A DNA stretch of 64,000 nt from Lonicera japonica (taxonomy: Eukaryota > Streptophyta > Magnoliopsida > Dipsacales > Caprifoliaceae). Below, in pieces: positions 35,636 through 47,702 of this stretch (within the stretch, counting starts at the first letter, position 1; the number at the start of each line of letters is the position of its first letter). The position numbers were made by a program, and so were the translations under genes. Under the pieces are notes generated by a model that searched no databases, was not told where the DNA came from, and saw only the letters and a list, made by a program, of their open reading frames with translations. The DNA is taken from NCBI GenBank assembly GCA_021464415.1, contig CM038471.1, positions 36,739,234 to 36,803,233 of the forward strand, written 5' to 3'.

Positions 35636-38600
35636 ATGGCTGTTGTGAGAACCCAAGAACCCTCCTCCTCCTCATCTTCCACTTGTATATCATTGTATAC
35701 TTACGACGTATTCTTGAGCTTTAGAGGGGAGGACACTCGTACAAACTTTACTGATCATCTCTATACTGCTTTGGTGGATAAAGGTATCCGTACGTTTAGA
35801 GACTACGATGAGATCGAGAGGGGGAAAAGTCTTAAGCCAGAATTGGAGAAGGCAATCAAAGAGTCGAGAATCTCGCTAATCGTCTTCTCCGAAAACTATG
35901 CAATTTCCAGATGGTGCCTCGATGAACTTGTGATGATATTAGAATGCAGGAAGATTAATTCTAGGCATGTAGTTTTGCCTATCTTTTATGATGTGAGTCC
36001 GTCCGAGGTTCGGAAGCAAACTGGGACGATAGGAGAAGCGTTTGATAGGTACAAAGAGGAGTTGGAATTAATGGAAAAGGTGAATGGGTGGAGGGCAGCA
36101 CTTAAAGAAGTTGCGGATTTGGCTGGGATGGAATTAAAAAACCAAGCTAACCGGTAAGTTGTTTGGTTGGGTTTTTAACAAATATTCTTGGGTGTTTTTT
36201 TTTTTTAAAAAAAAAAATCTTGTTTGGTTCTCCCATTTTATAATCTTCATTCAAGTAAAAAGAATTTATTTATTTTTGTTTATTTTTCCCTTTACACTTT
36301 AGAAAAACTTTAAGAAATAAAAAAAGAAGAAGATAATATATATATTTAATTTTTTTAAAATAATGTACCATACACAAATCGAATTAAAAAAAAGTTTTAC
36401 AAAACTCTACTTAAGAGCAAATTTTAAATTAAAACATTCAAAAACTCTAATCAAATGGAACCCAAGTCTTTTTAAAAAATAATATTTCTTATGTTTAATT
36501 GAGTTTGTCAGTTTGGTGTTTTATCTGAATTCTGTATTCAGTTGGGTTTGAGCCTGCAATTTCACTGTCCTCGAGCCTTCTTGGAAGACTTGCTTCTGCA
36601 CCTGATAAATACCCAATTGTTAATTATTAAAACTCGTTTTCTCATTTTTGAGCCTGCAACCTCTGATTTCTTTGGCTTCTAAGAGGTTGGGGCTTGGCAT
36701 GTTTTTCCCTTTCTTACATTCTCTGTTTACAGAATATAGGAATGGTTTTTATTGAAGAAACTTTGTCTTATAAGTGCAATAACAAATATAATTCCACCAG
36801 CCCCTCCATCCTCCCACCCACCCCACCCACCACCACCAAAGAATTTTTCTCAGCTTCACCCATCTATTTCTTGGCTTATCTTAAATCTCTTATGGAAAAA
36901 ATGGGTTCTTAGTACTTTGAGTATTTGACAATTTCAAATAAGAAGGGACAGTGGGACACAAAACGAAAGATGAGAAAACTAGGAAGTCAATCAATGGCAT
37001 AAATGTACAAAAAAAATAAAATAAAATGGTATACAAGTGTTACGACTTTTCCTTTATTTACTGGTTTGAATCTGATTTTGTTCACGTACTCTTTGTAAAT
37101 ATGTGTTATGAGAGTTTTAACTGTTATTCCAATGGCATATTTAGTGGACTTGCTTGCTTATCCAGTTCGCTCGCAATTTTTGTAGGCATGAAGCAGAGTT
37201 TATCAAGGAAATTATAAAAATAATTGAAGCTAAATTGAGGCGTACACCCTTGTTTGTTGCTCCAATCTTAATTGGGATGCATTCTCGAGCTGAAAATATT
37301 AATAAGTGGTTGCAAGATGACTTATCCAAAGTTAGCTTCCTCGGAATTTGTGGGATGGGGGGAATTGGGAAGACAACTATCGCCAAATTTGTCTATGATG
37401 AGAACTATGAAAGTTTTGATGCTAGTTGCTTTCTCGCAGATATAAGAGAGATTTCTAGAAAACTTGACGGTTTAGTTGGTTTACAAAGACAACTTCTTTC
37501 AAGTATCTTAAATAAGAAGCACAGAAAGATATACAATACTCATGGAGGAATCATTAAGATCAAGGAAGCCGTTTCATGCAAAAGGATTCTTCTTGTTCTT
37601 GATGATGTGGATCAAAGAGACCAATTAGATGTCCTTCGTGGCACGGAAAGTTCATTTCATCCGGGGAGTAAAATCATCATAACTACAAGAAATGAGAGAC
37701 TGCTAAAGCCTTATGATCAGGTTTTTAAGGTTGAGGAACTAAGCCATGATGAGTCAGTTAAGCTCTTTAGTTTCTATGCTTTTGGAAAAGACCGTCCTAT
37801 TGAAGGTTACGCAGAGCACACAGAAAGCGTAGTACAAATTTGCGGAGGCCTTCCATTAGCTCTTCATGTTTTAGGTGCTTCTTTATCTGGAAGGACTGTA
37901 CCTCAATGGGCCAGTGAAGTGAAGAAATTGCAAGCAATTCCACCCAGTGAAATCCTCAATAAACTGAAAATAAGTTATGATTGTTTAGAAGAATGCCACG
38001 ACAAAAGGTTATTCCTTGATATAGCTTGCTTCTTTGTTGGAGAAGACAAGGATTACACAATCAAAGTACTAGACAGTACCGATACTCATGCAGATGTTAG
38101 AATTCAAAATCTCATTGATCACTCTCTCTTAACAATTGATTCTCGTAATAAGTTGATGATGCATCAATTAATTCAAGACATGGGAAGAAACATTGTTCAA
38201 CAAGAATCGGATGATGAACCTGGGGAGCGTAGTCGCTTATGGCGTCAAGAGGATGCCTATAGTGTATTGAGATATAAGAAGGTAAGAAACATATACATAT
38301 ACTTTTCATGTCTATGTATTCTTTGTGTATTATGCATATATGACCATCACTAATCAAATTTGTATGCTATTTGTCATGTTATTAGGGCACAAGAATAATT
38401 GAGGGCCTCACCCTTGACATGCGCAGGACGAAGAAAGATGATAACATTGCAAGAAAACTCAGATATGACGAATCCCTTAATAAGGCCTCACCCTTGATAT
38501 CGATATGTTCTTTCTTTAATTGTTTTAGTTGCTTTCTCTTAGGACAAGAAATAAGCCCTGCTTTAAGAAATGAAGGTTTAGACCTGAGAACTGATGCATT

Positions 38601-40413
38601 TGAGAAGATGGAAAGGTTAAGACTATTGAAACTCAATTATACGCAGCTAGATGGTCGGTACGACAATTTTCCTAAAACTTTGATATGGTTGTGTTGGCAT
38701 GGATTTCCTTCAAAATATATGCCCATTGAGTTATCTTTGGAGAATTTGATTGCTCTTGATTTGCGTCATAGCAAGTTGGAAGAAGTTTGGGCAGGCCCAA
38801 AGGTATGAAATTTCTCTTTATTTATTTATTTATTTATAGTTACGTTTCTGATTAGTGCTAGACATACATGTTTCGAACTTACTACATATCCTTGTTCCTT
38901 TTTAACAGTTTCTTGGATCACTGAAGATCCTTAATCTGAGCTATTCTGAAAGGCTAGCGAAAACTCCTAACTTTTTAGGAGTTCCAAATCTTGAAAGACT
39001 AATTCTCAAAGGTTGTGTAAAATTGATTGAGATTTGTGAATCCATTGAATTCCTTGAGGAGCTCGATTTACTTGATCTAACAGATTGCAAAAATTTAAGG
39101 AAACTTCCAAGTAACATGTACAAGCTAGGATCTCTTGAGACACTTATAATCTCTGGTTGCTCAGCTCTATTTGCTGGTGGACTTGACATAAGCGCCACAA
39201 GCACTGCCAATGGGCAGGGCAGATGGTGGTGTACCTCACTTTTACTGCCGTGGGTGCCACAGCTAGGCAGAGGTCCCGAAATTTTATGGGCTTCCTTACC
39301 ACACTCCTTAAGAAACTTAACTCTTGCTTGGTGCAATCTATCTGATGATTCCTTGCCATCTGCGTTCAGTAATCTTTCGAGGCTTAAATATTTAGATTTA
39401 AGCTATAATTCGTTTTGTAGCTTGCCGGATTGCATTAAAAGTCTTAGTAGCCTTCACTTGCTCTCGTTACATCATTGTAGGTCTCTCAATTCAATTTTAG
39501 GTTTGCCAAGTAATTTACGGAGCTTGAATTTGGAGTGGTGTGACTCATTAAGAAAAATAACTTTTCAATCAACTCCATATCAGTTGGAAGAAACCTATAG
39601 TTTTGATCCTGATAAATTGGTTGAAGTAGACGGCATTCTAAAGAGAGAGCCAGTAGGAGAAGTTGATGGAAGGATAATCAAGAATTGGGGTATTGACATT
39701 AAATCGATCGAAAAGCTCAAGGTGAAGCGTGCTCATGCTCTCTCTCTCTATATATATATATCTATCTATCTGTCTATTTCTCTCTTGTAATTGATAAAGA
39801 ATTAAATATTAAAATTATGATTGAATTGGTGCAGGGAAGTTACGAGTTTGGTATAGTCAGCACATTTATCCCGGGTGGAGAGATCCCAAGTTGTTTCAGT
39901 GAGAGGAAGAAGGGGTCATCAATGCCATTTACTGTGCCTTCGGTTCCTAAATGTAGAGTTCAATACTTGAGCATTTGTTCTGTGTATGCATTCAGTGGCA
40001 GCGGCATCGCACATTATCCATTTGCCATTAAAATCAATAATAGGACAAAGGATCTCACCTGGGTATACTGCCCTATGTACTATGGCTGTCCGGAGGAAGA
40101 TGAAGAGATGACGTGGTTAAGCCAGTGGGATTTTGGGAATCAGCTAGAAGGTGGGGACGAAATTGTTGTTTCCGTATTTTTGAGTGAAATGTTTGAGGTA
40201 AAGGAGTGTGGTATCAAGATTGTGTACAAAGAAGAAGATAATGAAGTAGTGTCCGTTGAAAACAATAGTAAGACATATTTTCACTGGAATGAAGTCGTTG
40301 GCAGAGATTTGTCACGGTTACAGCTGAGCTCAAGGGCGTACTTCCTGTGTCGCAAACTCAAAAGAGTTATTTATCCTGATGTTGTCATGGATTTGTATCG
40401 GATTACATTATGA
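35636..40413 (+). CDS. TNL disease-resistance protein A (TIR-NB-ARC-LRR-C-JID)
   Basis: Intracellular immune receptor. Five exons: 35636-36153, 37186-38281, 38386-38802, 38909-39721, 39835-40413; all introns GT-AG, frame intact, about 1140 residues, normal length. TIR domain 23-160 (DVFLSFRGEDTRTNF; WCLDEL holds the presumed NADase glutamate). NB-ARC: P-loop GMGGIGKTT (229-237), kinase-2 LLVLDD (308-313), GSKIIITTR, GLPLAL (394-399), FLDIACFF. The MHD site reads MHQ (498-500), unusual. LRRs run from about 560 to 900 (NLERLILKGC, LKYLDLSYN). Exon 5 is the C-JID (FIPGGEIPSCFS). The start is the ATG in ATGGCTGTTGTG; an in-frame upstream GTG is not used. Typical of N/TAO1-like receptors; the recognised pathogen is unknown. 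Confidence 0.93.
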
Positions 40414-42073
40414 GACATCGCGGATAAGGCCTGTTTGTCTTGACCTTTATTTAGAATTCCGAAACCAAATCCTCTGAACTTGTGTATTACTATTTTCTTT
40501 TTCAAAGATGATAAATATCTCTCATTTCGTGTTACTTTGATTTGTTTGAATGGTTGCAGAGATAAAAGAACGGAAGTTGCGTTGTGGTTTTGTACAGTAC
40601 TGAAGGTGTGCTCATTCTCTCTTCCTGTGCTCGAGAAGAATATGGCGTTGGCATTTCTAATCCTAGTAAATTTTATCTTTCAATAGGATAAAATAATCAT
40701 GCTCCACATTTGATGTTAGTCAGGATTAGATACAAGAGTGGACGATTATTTATACTACAGATGCTTCTTATTTTACCTGAAGATGGATAAAACAACACCG
40801 CTTACGAGGTGGGGTTATTTTTTCCGTTTTGTATGGGACAAAAACAATTATGTCAGGGCTTGTAACATGATGCTTCAAACGTACCCATAATTTGTATATG
40901 TATTATTGACTAATGAGTAGGTATGTCATTTGTAATTGCATATTTTCATCTATTACATTTAGCAATATATATGCGTCCTCTTGATCTACTCATATAATTG
41001 TAATTTACTTGATTAAACAAAATCCATTGTGTCAGTTACCTTGGTAGAAGTACTCGCGTAACTCTAATTTACTTTAATGTTCAGTTTGGAAGTTTAGGAG
41101 ATAAAGGAAAGGAAGAGAGAATATCAATCCGGAGGGAAAGAAAAGGGAGGGAGAAAAAATAATTTTGTCTTTTTTGTTTGGAAGTTTAAGAAGGAAAAGA
41201 ACATTATAATCTCTCCTTTGTGTTTGTGAGTTGAAAAAAAGAAGAGAGAAAATGTCATCTGTTAAATATTAGTTATGTATTTTAAGGATAAAATTGTCAA
41301 GACAATACGTTTTTATTAAAAAAACTCTTTTCTCTCCAATTCGGATAGAATGATTTGAGGAGAGTTTTAATTATTTTTTTTTCCATTTCTCTTCTTTTCT
41401 TGTATTTTTTCAAACACGACTTTTCTCGTTAAATAAATTATTTTTCATAAGAATCTAGTGAACCACTAGATCAATTCTATAAGATCTTTAATAAGTTAAT
41501 GTTGGAAATTATTTTTTACAACCATAAAGTCCTAATTATAAAAGTCGTCTACAAATTATTATTAATGTTAGGTAGGTTGCCATGTTATTGGGTCTCTCAT
41601 TAATTAAGAGTATCAATTTCAATAACATCTCCTTTGGCATTTTTTTTTTTGCCATTTTTTGCCATAGCCAACCTAATAGTTCGTGACCTCTATAACACTG
41701 CGGCTTCCCTTTCTCTTAATATTTTAAAAAGTAGATTTTAAATATTATTATGTAAATGTAACTCGTAACATCGTCTAGTGTTCAATGGAGCTGATAAACC
41801 CATATACGTTTTGGTTTGTTTTCACTCAATGGGTTGGTTCTAATTCTGGAAAATGCGGAACCAAAAATTTATATTTGGTTATGGGTTCAAACCCTAAAAA
41901 ATCTCAACGAAACTAAGAACTAAACCTAACTGGAACCCTGGGAAATGAACAACATAACCAAAATTTATCCAATCTAAATTATATATATATAGAGCCAGAA
42001 TAAGAAGAGTGACCGTTAGGGTTCATAAATTTAGAAGGCATCAAATTTTGTTTTTTTGTATATATATATAAGT
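40414..42073. other. Tail of unit 1 downstream of TNL A
   Basis: Matches 57322-59230 with indels. The stretch 41080-41470, starting near GTTTGGAAGTTTAGG, is absent from unit 2 and may be an inserted element, but its ends are unclear. No gene; the 68-codon frame at 40480-40686 lies in TNL A 3' flank and is not credible. Confidence 0.5.
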
Positions 42074-42226
42074 AGGGAAATGATATTAGCACTCCACATT
42101 TCTACTAAGGCACTCCAAAATTAATTTTAGTGACATAAAAAGTGTTCCAAAAGATCTATATAAGTGTCACTGAAAATAATTTTTGAGTGCCTTAGGACAA
42201 TTGCAAAGTGCTAATATCATTTCCCT
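42074..42226. mobile_element. 153-bp foldback MITE
   Basis: Begins AGGGAAATGATATTAGCACT and ends with its exact reverse complement; the inverted similarity continues for about 60 bp. A 6-bp direct repeat ATAAGT flanks it (42068-42073, 42227-42232), though the surroundings are AT-rich. No matching insertion at the corresponding place in unit 2 (near 59250). Superfamily not settled. Confidence 0.75.
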
Positions 42227-42234
42227 ATAAGTAT

Positions 42235-43214
42235 TATACTATTATATGCAAAAATAAAATTATATATAGAGTTATAGTAAAAAAAATTCCTAACTAATAA
42301 TGCATCTTTCCAATGAAAAAAATGCAATTTCTAAAGTTCAAAGAGCATGTTGAAAACATCCACTTTAACTCTTCCCCTCTTCTCTGTTTTTTTTTTTTTT
42401 TTTTTTTATGAAAAAAAGCTCTTCTCCGGATCTTCTTTAGCTCTTCGCCTCTTCTCCCTTGTTCACAAACATTTTTTTTTTTTCCAATTCTTTGATTGGC
42501 TTTGGAAATCAAGTGTGTATATATATATATATATATATTTCTTTACAAAATTGGTTTTACATGTAAATAGCTCATTCCTCACATCATAAAGTTATTAGAT
42601 ATCTTGAATCTTGAATTTTCCATGCTATACAACAAGAGGGTCACAAATATTTTTTCTTTTATCAATTGAATTGCAGTGTATTTTGCAGGGTTCTTTGCAA
42701 TTAAAATTTAAGTTTTATGAAATTTATTCAAGTTCAATAGGTACCAACACTTATTGAACATGAAAATAGTGTTGAAATAAAATTAATAATTTTTTTAATA
42801 TAAAAAAATTAATTTAAATATATTTATTTATAAGAAAGACTCCTTTTGAATTTTATCCAGTGTCTTAAAATGCCCCAGATAGTCATTGTATATATATAAT
42901 TTATATGAATATAAATACACTTATTTTTAAGAAATCTCTATATATGTTGTAAAACGTTGCCAATGAGACGCCATGGCTCCCTTCTCTTAATATTTTGGTG
43001 GAGTTAAATATTATTTTATGTTTTTTGTGGCTAATTGGTTGACTATATATTTAATATTAGATTTTTGTAATATTGGATTTTTTTTTCGCATTTCCCCCTT
43101 TCGATATGTGAAAAAGTTTTGGTAAAACAAGAAAAAGAAAATTAGGTGAAGAATTGAAATAGACCCGAACCAACCAAAAAGCAAGGAAGTTGACTCGGTT
43201 CGGTTCCGACTCTT
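42235..43214. repeat. Tail repeat T1 (copy 1 of 3)
   Basis: Shares long blocks with 44140-45330 and 59330-59780: AACTAATAATGCATCTTT, CACTTTAACTCTTC, TAAAATGCC, and AAACGTTGCCAATGAGAC. Unit 1 thus contains two copies, split by the element at 43215-44086, while unit 2 has one (with its last part at 62800-63000, displaced by insertions). Noncoding. Confidence 0.75.
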
Positions 43215-44086
43215 GGGGTGTGTTTGTCGCACGAGATTAGAAGCAATATATGATTAATTAATCCTATATGATGTTTATTATCGGAAAGGATAGGATAAAT
43301 AAATTTTATCATGTGTTTGGCGCAAGGCTGGATATGATATTTTAATCCTATTCCACATTTGGGGCAACACGGGACTAGATTACATTTGGGATTAATTATC
43401 ATTTTATCCTTTTAGAACCGGATAAATATATACCACCCCTATAAGTGGTATTATTTTATCCCATGATTGCTGAATAACAAAATGAATATAAAAATTAATT
43501 TTTAATTAATCTTTTTCTTTACACCTTTTAGATAATCAAATTTATTAATGAAAATTTTCAACCACCCAAAATCACAGTAAATCAACTAATAAAATTCATT
43601 TCTTTTATAATATGGTATTTTTATTTATTTTTATTAAATGAAGATATTTATAATAAATTTTAATTTTAGAAAAAATGGTAACATTAGAATTTTAAATTGT
43701 ACTTAATGCATAGTTCGTAAATATTGTACATGATAAAGAACTTTTCTCTCGAAAAAGTTTTTTGCGAAACTTATTTATAAATAGAAAAATCGCATTAGTT
43801 AAAAAAATTTGTGCATAACAATTAAAATTGCATATATTTTTAAAAGAAATAAAAGTTGTATTATATAGTATCTGAACTTATAATCCGGAACTCTATCAAA
43901 TGCAAAGTTTATTAAATCTTTATCCGACTAATCTTTATCCTGTTCGATCTCACTTAATCCTTATCCAACTAATTCCTTTGTTATCATATTCTACATAATT
44001 CTTATCCAACTAATTCTGACTCTTATCCTATCCGGCCTTTATCCTATCTTATCATAACTCATTATCCGGTGCACTAAACGCACTCA
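43215..44086. mobile_element. Non-autonomous DNA transposon, superfamily unclear
   Basis: Starts GGGGTGTGTTTGTCGCAC and ends GGTGCACTAAACGCACTC, imperfect inverted ends of about 20 bp. Flanks at the left match sequences at 45320 and 62940 until this point, showing an insertion. Inside, CTTATCC-type repeats cluster at 43915-44060. No target duplication was found, so PIF/Harbinger or hAT cannot be decided. Confidence 0.55.
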
Positions 44087-44139
44087 AAGTGATTTTAACA
44101 CACAAAAGTGTCGTAAAAGAGTCCAATCCGTAAGGACCG

Positions 44140-45330
44140 ATCCTTACAAAAAATGCTCTGTGTGTGTATATATATATAATATAAGTATTATATATGCAAA
44201 AAAAATAAAAAATTATATATAGAGATATATTAAAAAAAACTTCCCAACTAATAATGCATCTTTAATTCCGATGAAAAAAAACGCAATTTCTAAAGTTCAA
44301 ACCGCATGTTGAAAACGTCCACTTTAACTCTTCGCCTCTTCTCCTTTGTTTAAAAAAAGCTCTTCTCCGAATCTTCTGCAACTCTTCCCTCTTGTCCCTT
44401 GTTCAAAAAAAAAAAAAAAACTCTTTTCCGATTCTTTGATTGGTTTTGGAAATCAAGTACGTATATATATATATATATTTCTTTTCAAAATTGGTTTTAC
44501 ATGTAAATTAGCTCATTACTCACGTCAGAAAGTTATTTAACATCTTGAATAACCTTAAACATCAAGGGAAAGATGCTCACTCACAACTTGATTGGAGTAC
44601 TTTATTCGTGACTATGGTTTGGAATATATGGAAAGGGAGGAACGAATTTCAATTTAATAATCATCCTATTAATCATAATCAAATTGCTATCAAAAGCTGC
44701 CCTATTGTTTTTGTTTCTAGTGTATTGTTTGTTCTTGTGTGTTAGATCTTGTGTTCTGGTCGTCTTGTTTTTTCTTCCTGTTATTCACCAAAAAAATAAA
44801 ATTTCCATGCTATACAAGAAGAGGGGCACCAATGTTTTTCTTTCATCAACTGAATTGTAGTGTTTTTTTGTAGGGTTCTTTGCAATTGAGAATTTAAGTT
44901 TTATGAAATTTATTCAAACATGAAAATAGTGTTGAAATAAAATTAATTTAATTTTTTTAATACAAAAAAATATATTTATTTATAATAAGAAAGACTCCTT
45001 TTGAATTTTACTCAAGGTCTTAAAATGCCGAGGCGGTCACTGCATATATATATAATTTATATGAATATAAATACACTCATTTTTTATAAATCTCTAAATA
45101 TGTTGTAAAACATTGCCAACGAGACACCGTAGCTCCCTTCTCTTAATATTTTGGTAGAGTTAAATATTATTGTGGCTAATTGGTTGATTATATATGTAAT
45201 ATTGGATTTTTTTTCCCATTCCCCCCTTTCAATATGTGAGAAAGTTTTGGTAAAATAAGAAAAAGAAAATTAGGCGAAGAACTGAAATAGACCCGAACCA
45301 ACCCAAAAAGCAAGCAAGTTGACTCGGTGG
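44140..45330. repeat. Tail repeat T1 (copy 2 of 3)
   Basis: Second copy of the 42235-43214 segment within unit 1, interrupted by an L1 fragment at 44551-44800. The sequence after GAAATAGACCCGAACCAACC (45286-45305) matches 62907 onward in unit 2. Confidence 0.75.
44551..44800 (+). mobile_element. 5'-truncated L1-type LINE tail
   Basis: Translation contains LDWSTLFVTMVWNIWKGRNE, typical of the zinc-binding/RNase H part of plant L1-like polyproteins, then noncoding sequence and an A-rich tail (44789-44801). The parallel copy at 42600 lacks the segment, which gives its borders. Non-functional remnant. Confidence 0.75.
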
Positions 45331-45912
45331 TTTCAACTATGGCAGTTTAGTTTTGGACCTCTGGTTCCAGTCAACCTAACCCATGCACATCACTACCATT
45401 GTCATTATGGTCTACAATGGAAATAATTGACTATAAAAATGATAATAAAATAAAAATAAAAATCCAAGCTTTGACTGTATTTTGTTTTTGAATCAATACT
45501 TGGAAAGAAAACTTTATGCAAACAATAGAAACATATATAATTGAGTGATGATCAAATATAAGGCGTTGTGACATCCAAGGAGCGGATTCAGAGATTTATT
45601 TTTTTTAATATAGGGTAATCGGATAAATAAGTGTAGTGAGAGAAATTTTTGATATTACATGTACACAAAATGTTTAAAAGAATAAGAAATTGAGAGTATA
45701 AGATAGAGATAAAGATTATTTGATAAAAAAAGTACAAAGTTACAATAAAGACATAAGTGAAAGTTAAATTGAGACAGGCTAAAAATGTGTATTGCAACTA
45801 GTGGCGGAGGTTTCTAGGGACCATAGAGGGCATCGCCCCCCTCTTGAAATTTCAAGAAGTAGAAGGGTAGAACAAGTAATAAAAAAGTGTTATGGACCTT
45901 TGTGTATGTTTG
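45331..45912. other. Unit 1 end, with a TE-like terminus
   Basis: Matches 62965-63440. At 45797 the text CTAGTGGCGGAGG and following GGGCATCGCCCCCC resemble the start of the hAT-type element at 61112; no opposite end was found, so this may be a truncated relative. A shared minus-strand translation (ISILYSQFLILLNILCT) in both units is open only in part and is unassigned. Confidence 0.5.
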
Positions 45913-46150
45913 ATAAATTGATTTACATGTGCATTTTTTGTTTAATATTTTGTCTAGTTAAATACCAATTTAATTCAATTTAATATCATATTAGTTTTAT
46001 TGTGTACAATTACAACAGGTACAAAAAATTTATAAATTGATTTACATGTGCCATTTTTGTTTAATATTTTGTCCAGTTAAATGCCAATTTAATTCAATTT
46101 AGTATCACATTAGTTTTATTGTGTACAATTACAATCGGTACAAAAAATTA
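45913..46150. repeat. 119-bp tandem duplication
   Basis: Units 45913-46031 and 46032-46150 both begin ATAAATTGATTTACATGTG and include TTTAATATTTTGTC and TTATTGTGTACAATTACAA. They belong to the same family as 22610-22995. Confidence 0.85.
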
Positions 46151-46481
46151 ATAAACTGGTCATTTCTTAAATAAAGTGGATTAATGAATAGCAATACACT
46201 AAGCGTGAATAAGATCAAAAAGGGGTAAGAATAATATAAAAAATATTTCTTTTACTTATTAATCTTACAACTTATTTTTACAAGATGTATTAAATATCTT
46301 ATATTTTTATTATATTTTATAAAAATATAATTCATATAATATACTCGATAAAAACCGGCGATAAAATTTATAAATAAGGGCAATATTGCTCAGATATTGT
46401 ATTACCTTTCTAGTACTGTTTTGTAATTATTTAGTAAATGCACAATTGTTTTTGTAAATAATAATTACCTACCTGTCAGTA
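46151..46481. other. AT-rich spacer between units 1 and 2
   Basis: No gene. It contains the segment shared with 22960-22990 and then unshared AT-rich DNA up to the start of unit 2. Confidence 0.5.
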
Positions 46482-46498
46482 ATTTTTTAATGTTTCTT

Positions 46499-47702
46499 GT
46501 GCTCTGTAAATTCCTCCGCTTTCTATGGCAAATGCAGCAATGCAGCAGCAGGAGGAGTGGGTCTTCACCTTTTGCAGCCGCTACTTCTTCTCTCTCCTCC
46601 TTTAAACTCAAACTCCTCCATCACAACCCTCAGCTTCCTCCTCCTCCATACTTCTTCACCCTTTTCCGTAACCCTAACAACCGACATTCCACTGCTGCTT
46701 CTTATTATGACTCTCGAGGTACCAATGCTTACTCTTTTATCATTTGTTCTGTTCTTTTCTTTTCTTTGGCAATTTATCGAACAGGTAATGGGTACTTGGA
46801 ACTTCTGTGTTTTCAGCTTAATTTTTCCGACTTGGAATGATTCGAGGAAGGAAGTTGATTTACCTTGCACAAACTAAATGGTTTGGTTTAATTAATTATT
46901 TTGCACAAACTGAATTGTTTGCCTCTGCCCTATTATTCTCTTTATTCTTTACTGAGGTGGTGTAATATGAACAAAATTATTATGTCATTTGTTGGAATCC
47001 CATTTTTTCTTTGCAAAAAAAATAATGTTAAATTAACCACAAAAGTAGCATTTAACTGATACCATCAGACAATTTCAAAAAAAAGACAATTAAAAAAAAC
47101 CCATAATCAATTTCACCGACACAATACTTATTATATTATAATATACAATAAGGGGGTAAAAAGTTTTTGAATCATGAAAACATATAAGGGATAAGGAATT
47201 GTGTATCTGAGATTTTTTGAATGGTTGATAGTGCTTTTGGCACGGGTTACAACCTAGTGTATATATATATATATATATGTATGCATGCATTAATTGGAAG
47301 GAAAGATTGAGGAATGTATAAAAGGCAAAAAAAAAAAAAATAGTCAATGAAGTCTTCCATCATAGGAAAAGCCAAATGGGAAGTTTTCAAGTATTGTTTA
47401 AAGATGAAATTAATTGGTAATTTCGTGGTGCTGATGGCTGTTGGGTTTTTCCTCTTTGTGAGAATGCAAATGGGCTTAGTCAACAAGGAAACAATAGCGC
47501 CAAAGGAAAAGTTTTTGTCATGTACAAGAAAATGATGGCTGCCATTTTCTCTTCCTTTTTTCCAATCTTACAGATAGGATAGCCTCAATTTCATGGAGTA
47601 CACGCAGGGGCAGCACCTAAGTCTTGCATTCTCCAAAGAAAATTTGAAATTAATGGGACTGCTAGTGACATATATGAGTAGATATGTAATTAATTACCAA
47701 CC
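46499..47702 (+). repeat. 1.2-kb repeat B1 with 116-codon ORF
   Basis: Counterpart of A1. The frame from 46490 is open for 116 codons, unlike A1. The small hydrophobic frame has an ATG here (47347) giving MKSSIIGKAKWEVFKYC and a span GNFVVLMAVGFFLFV; other copies have ATT, AAG or CAA at that place. Between A1 and B1 I count five differences in this small frame and all change the amino acid, which argues against strong protein-level constraint. Confidence 0.55.

Larger units (their letters stand above)
26742..46440. repeat. Tandem segmental duplication, unit 1
   Basis: Left copy of a duplicated unit. It matches 46482-63470 in order and orientation: two 1.2-kb repeats, a PPR pseudogene, a SINE-like sequence, a five-exon TNL gene, and the downstream tail. 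It is longer than unit 2 mainly because of the LINE at 31050-33886 and extra duplicated and inserted sequence at 43215-45300. The left edge is placed where similarity starts upstream of CTCTGTAAATTCCTC (26763 and 46501); the right edge is approximate. Confidence 0.85.

Noticed and set aside
38941..39336. 131-codon minus-strand frame inside the TNL LRR exon (also 55878-56273)
   Set aside because: Antisense shadow of a constrained coding exon; no domain.
43215..44086. Assignment to PIF/Harbinger
   Set aside because: No 3-bp target duplication found and the ends are imperfect, so the superfamily is left open.
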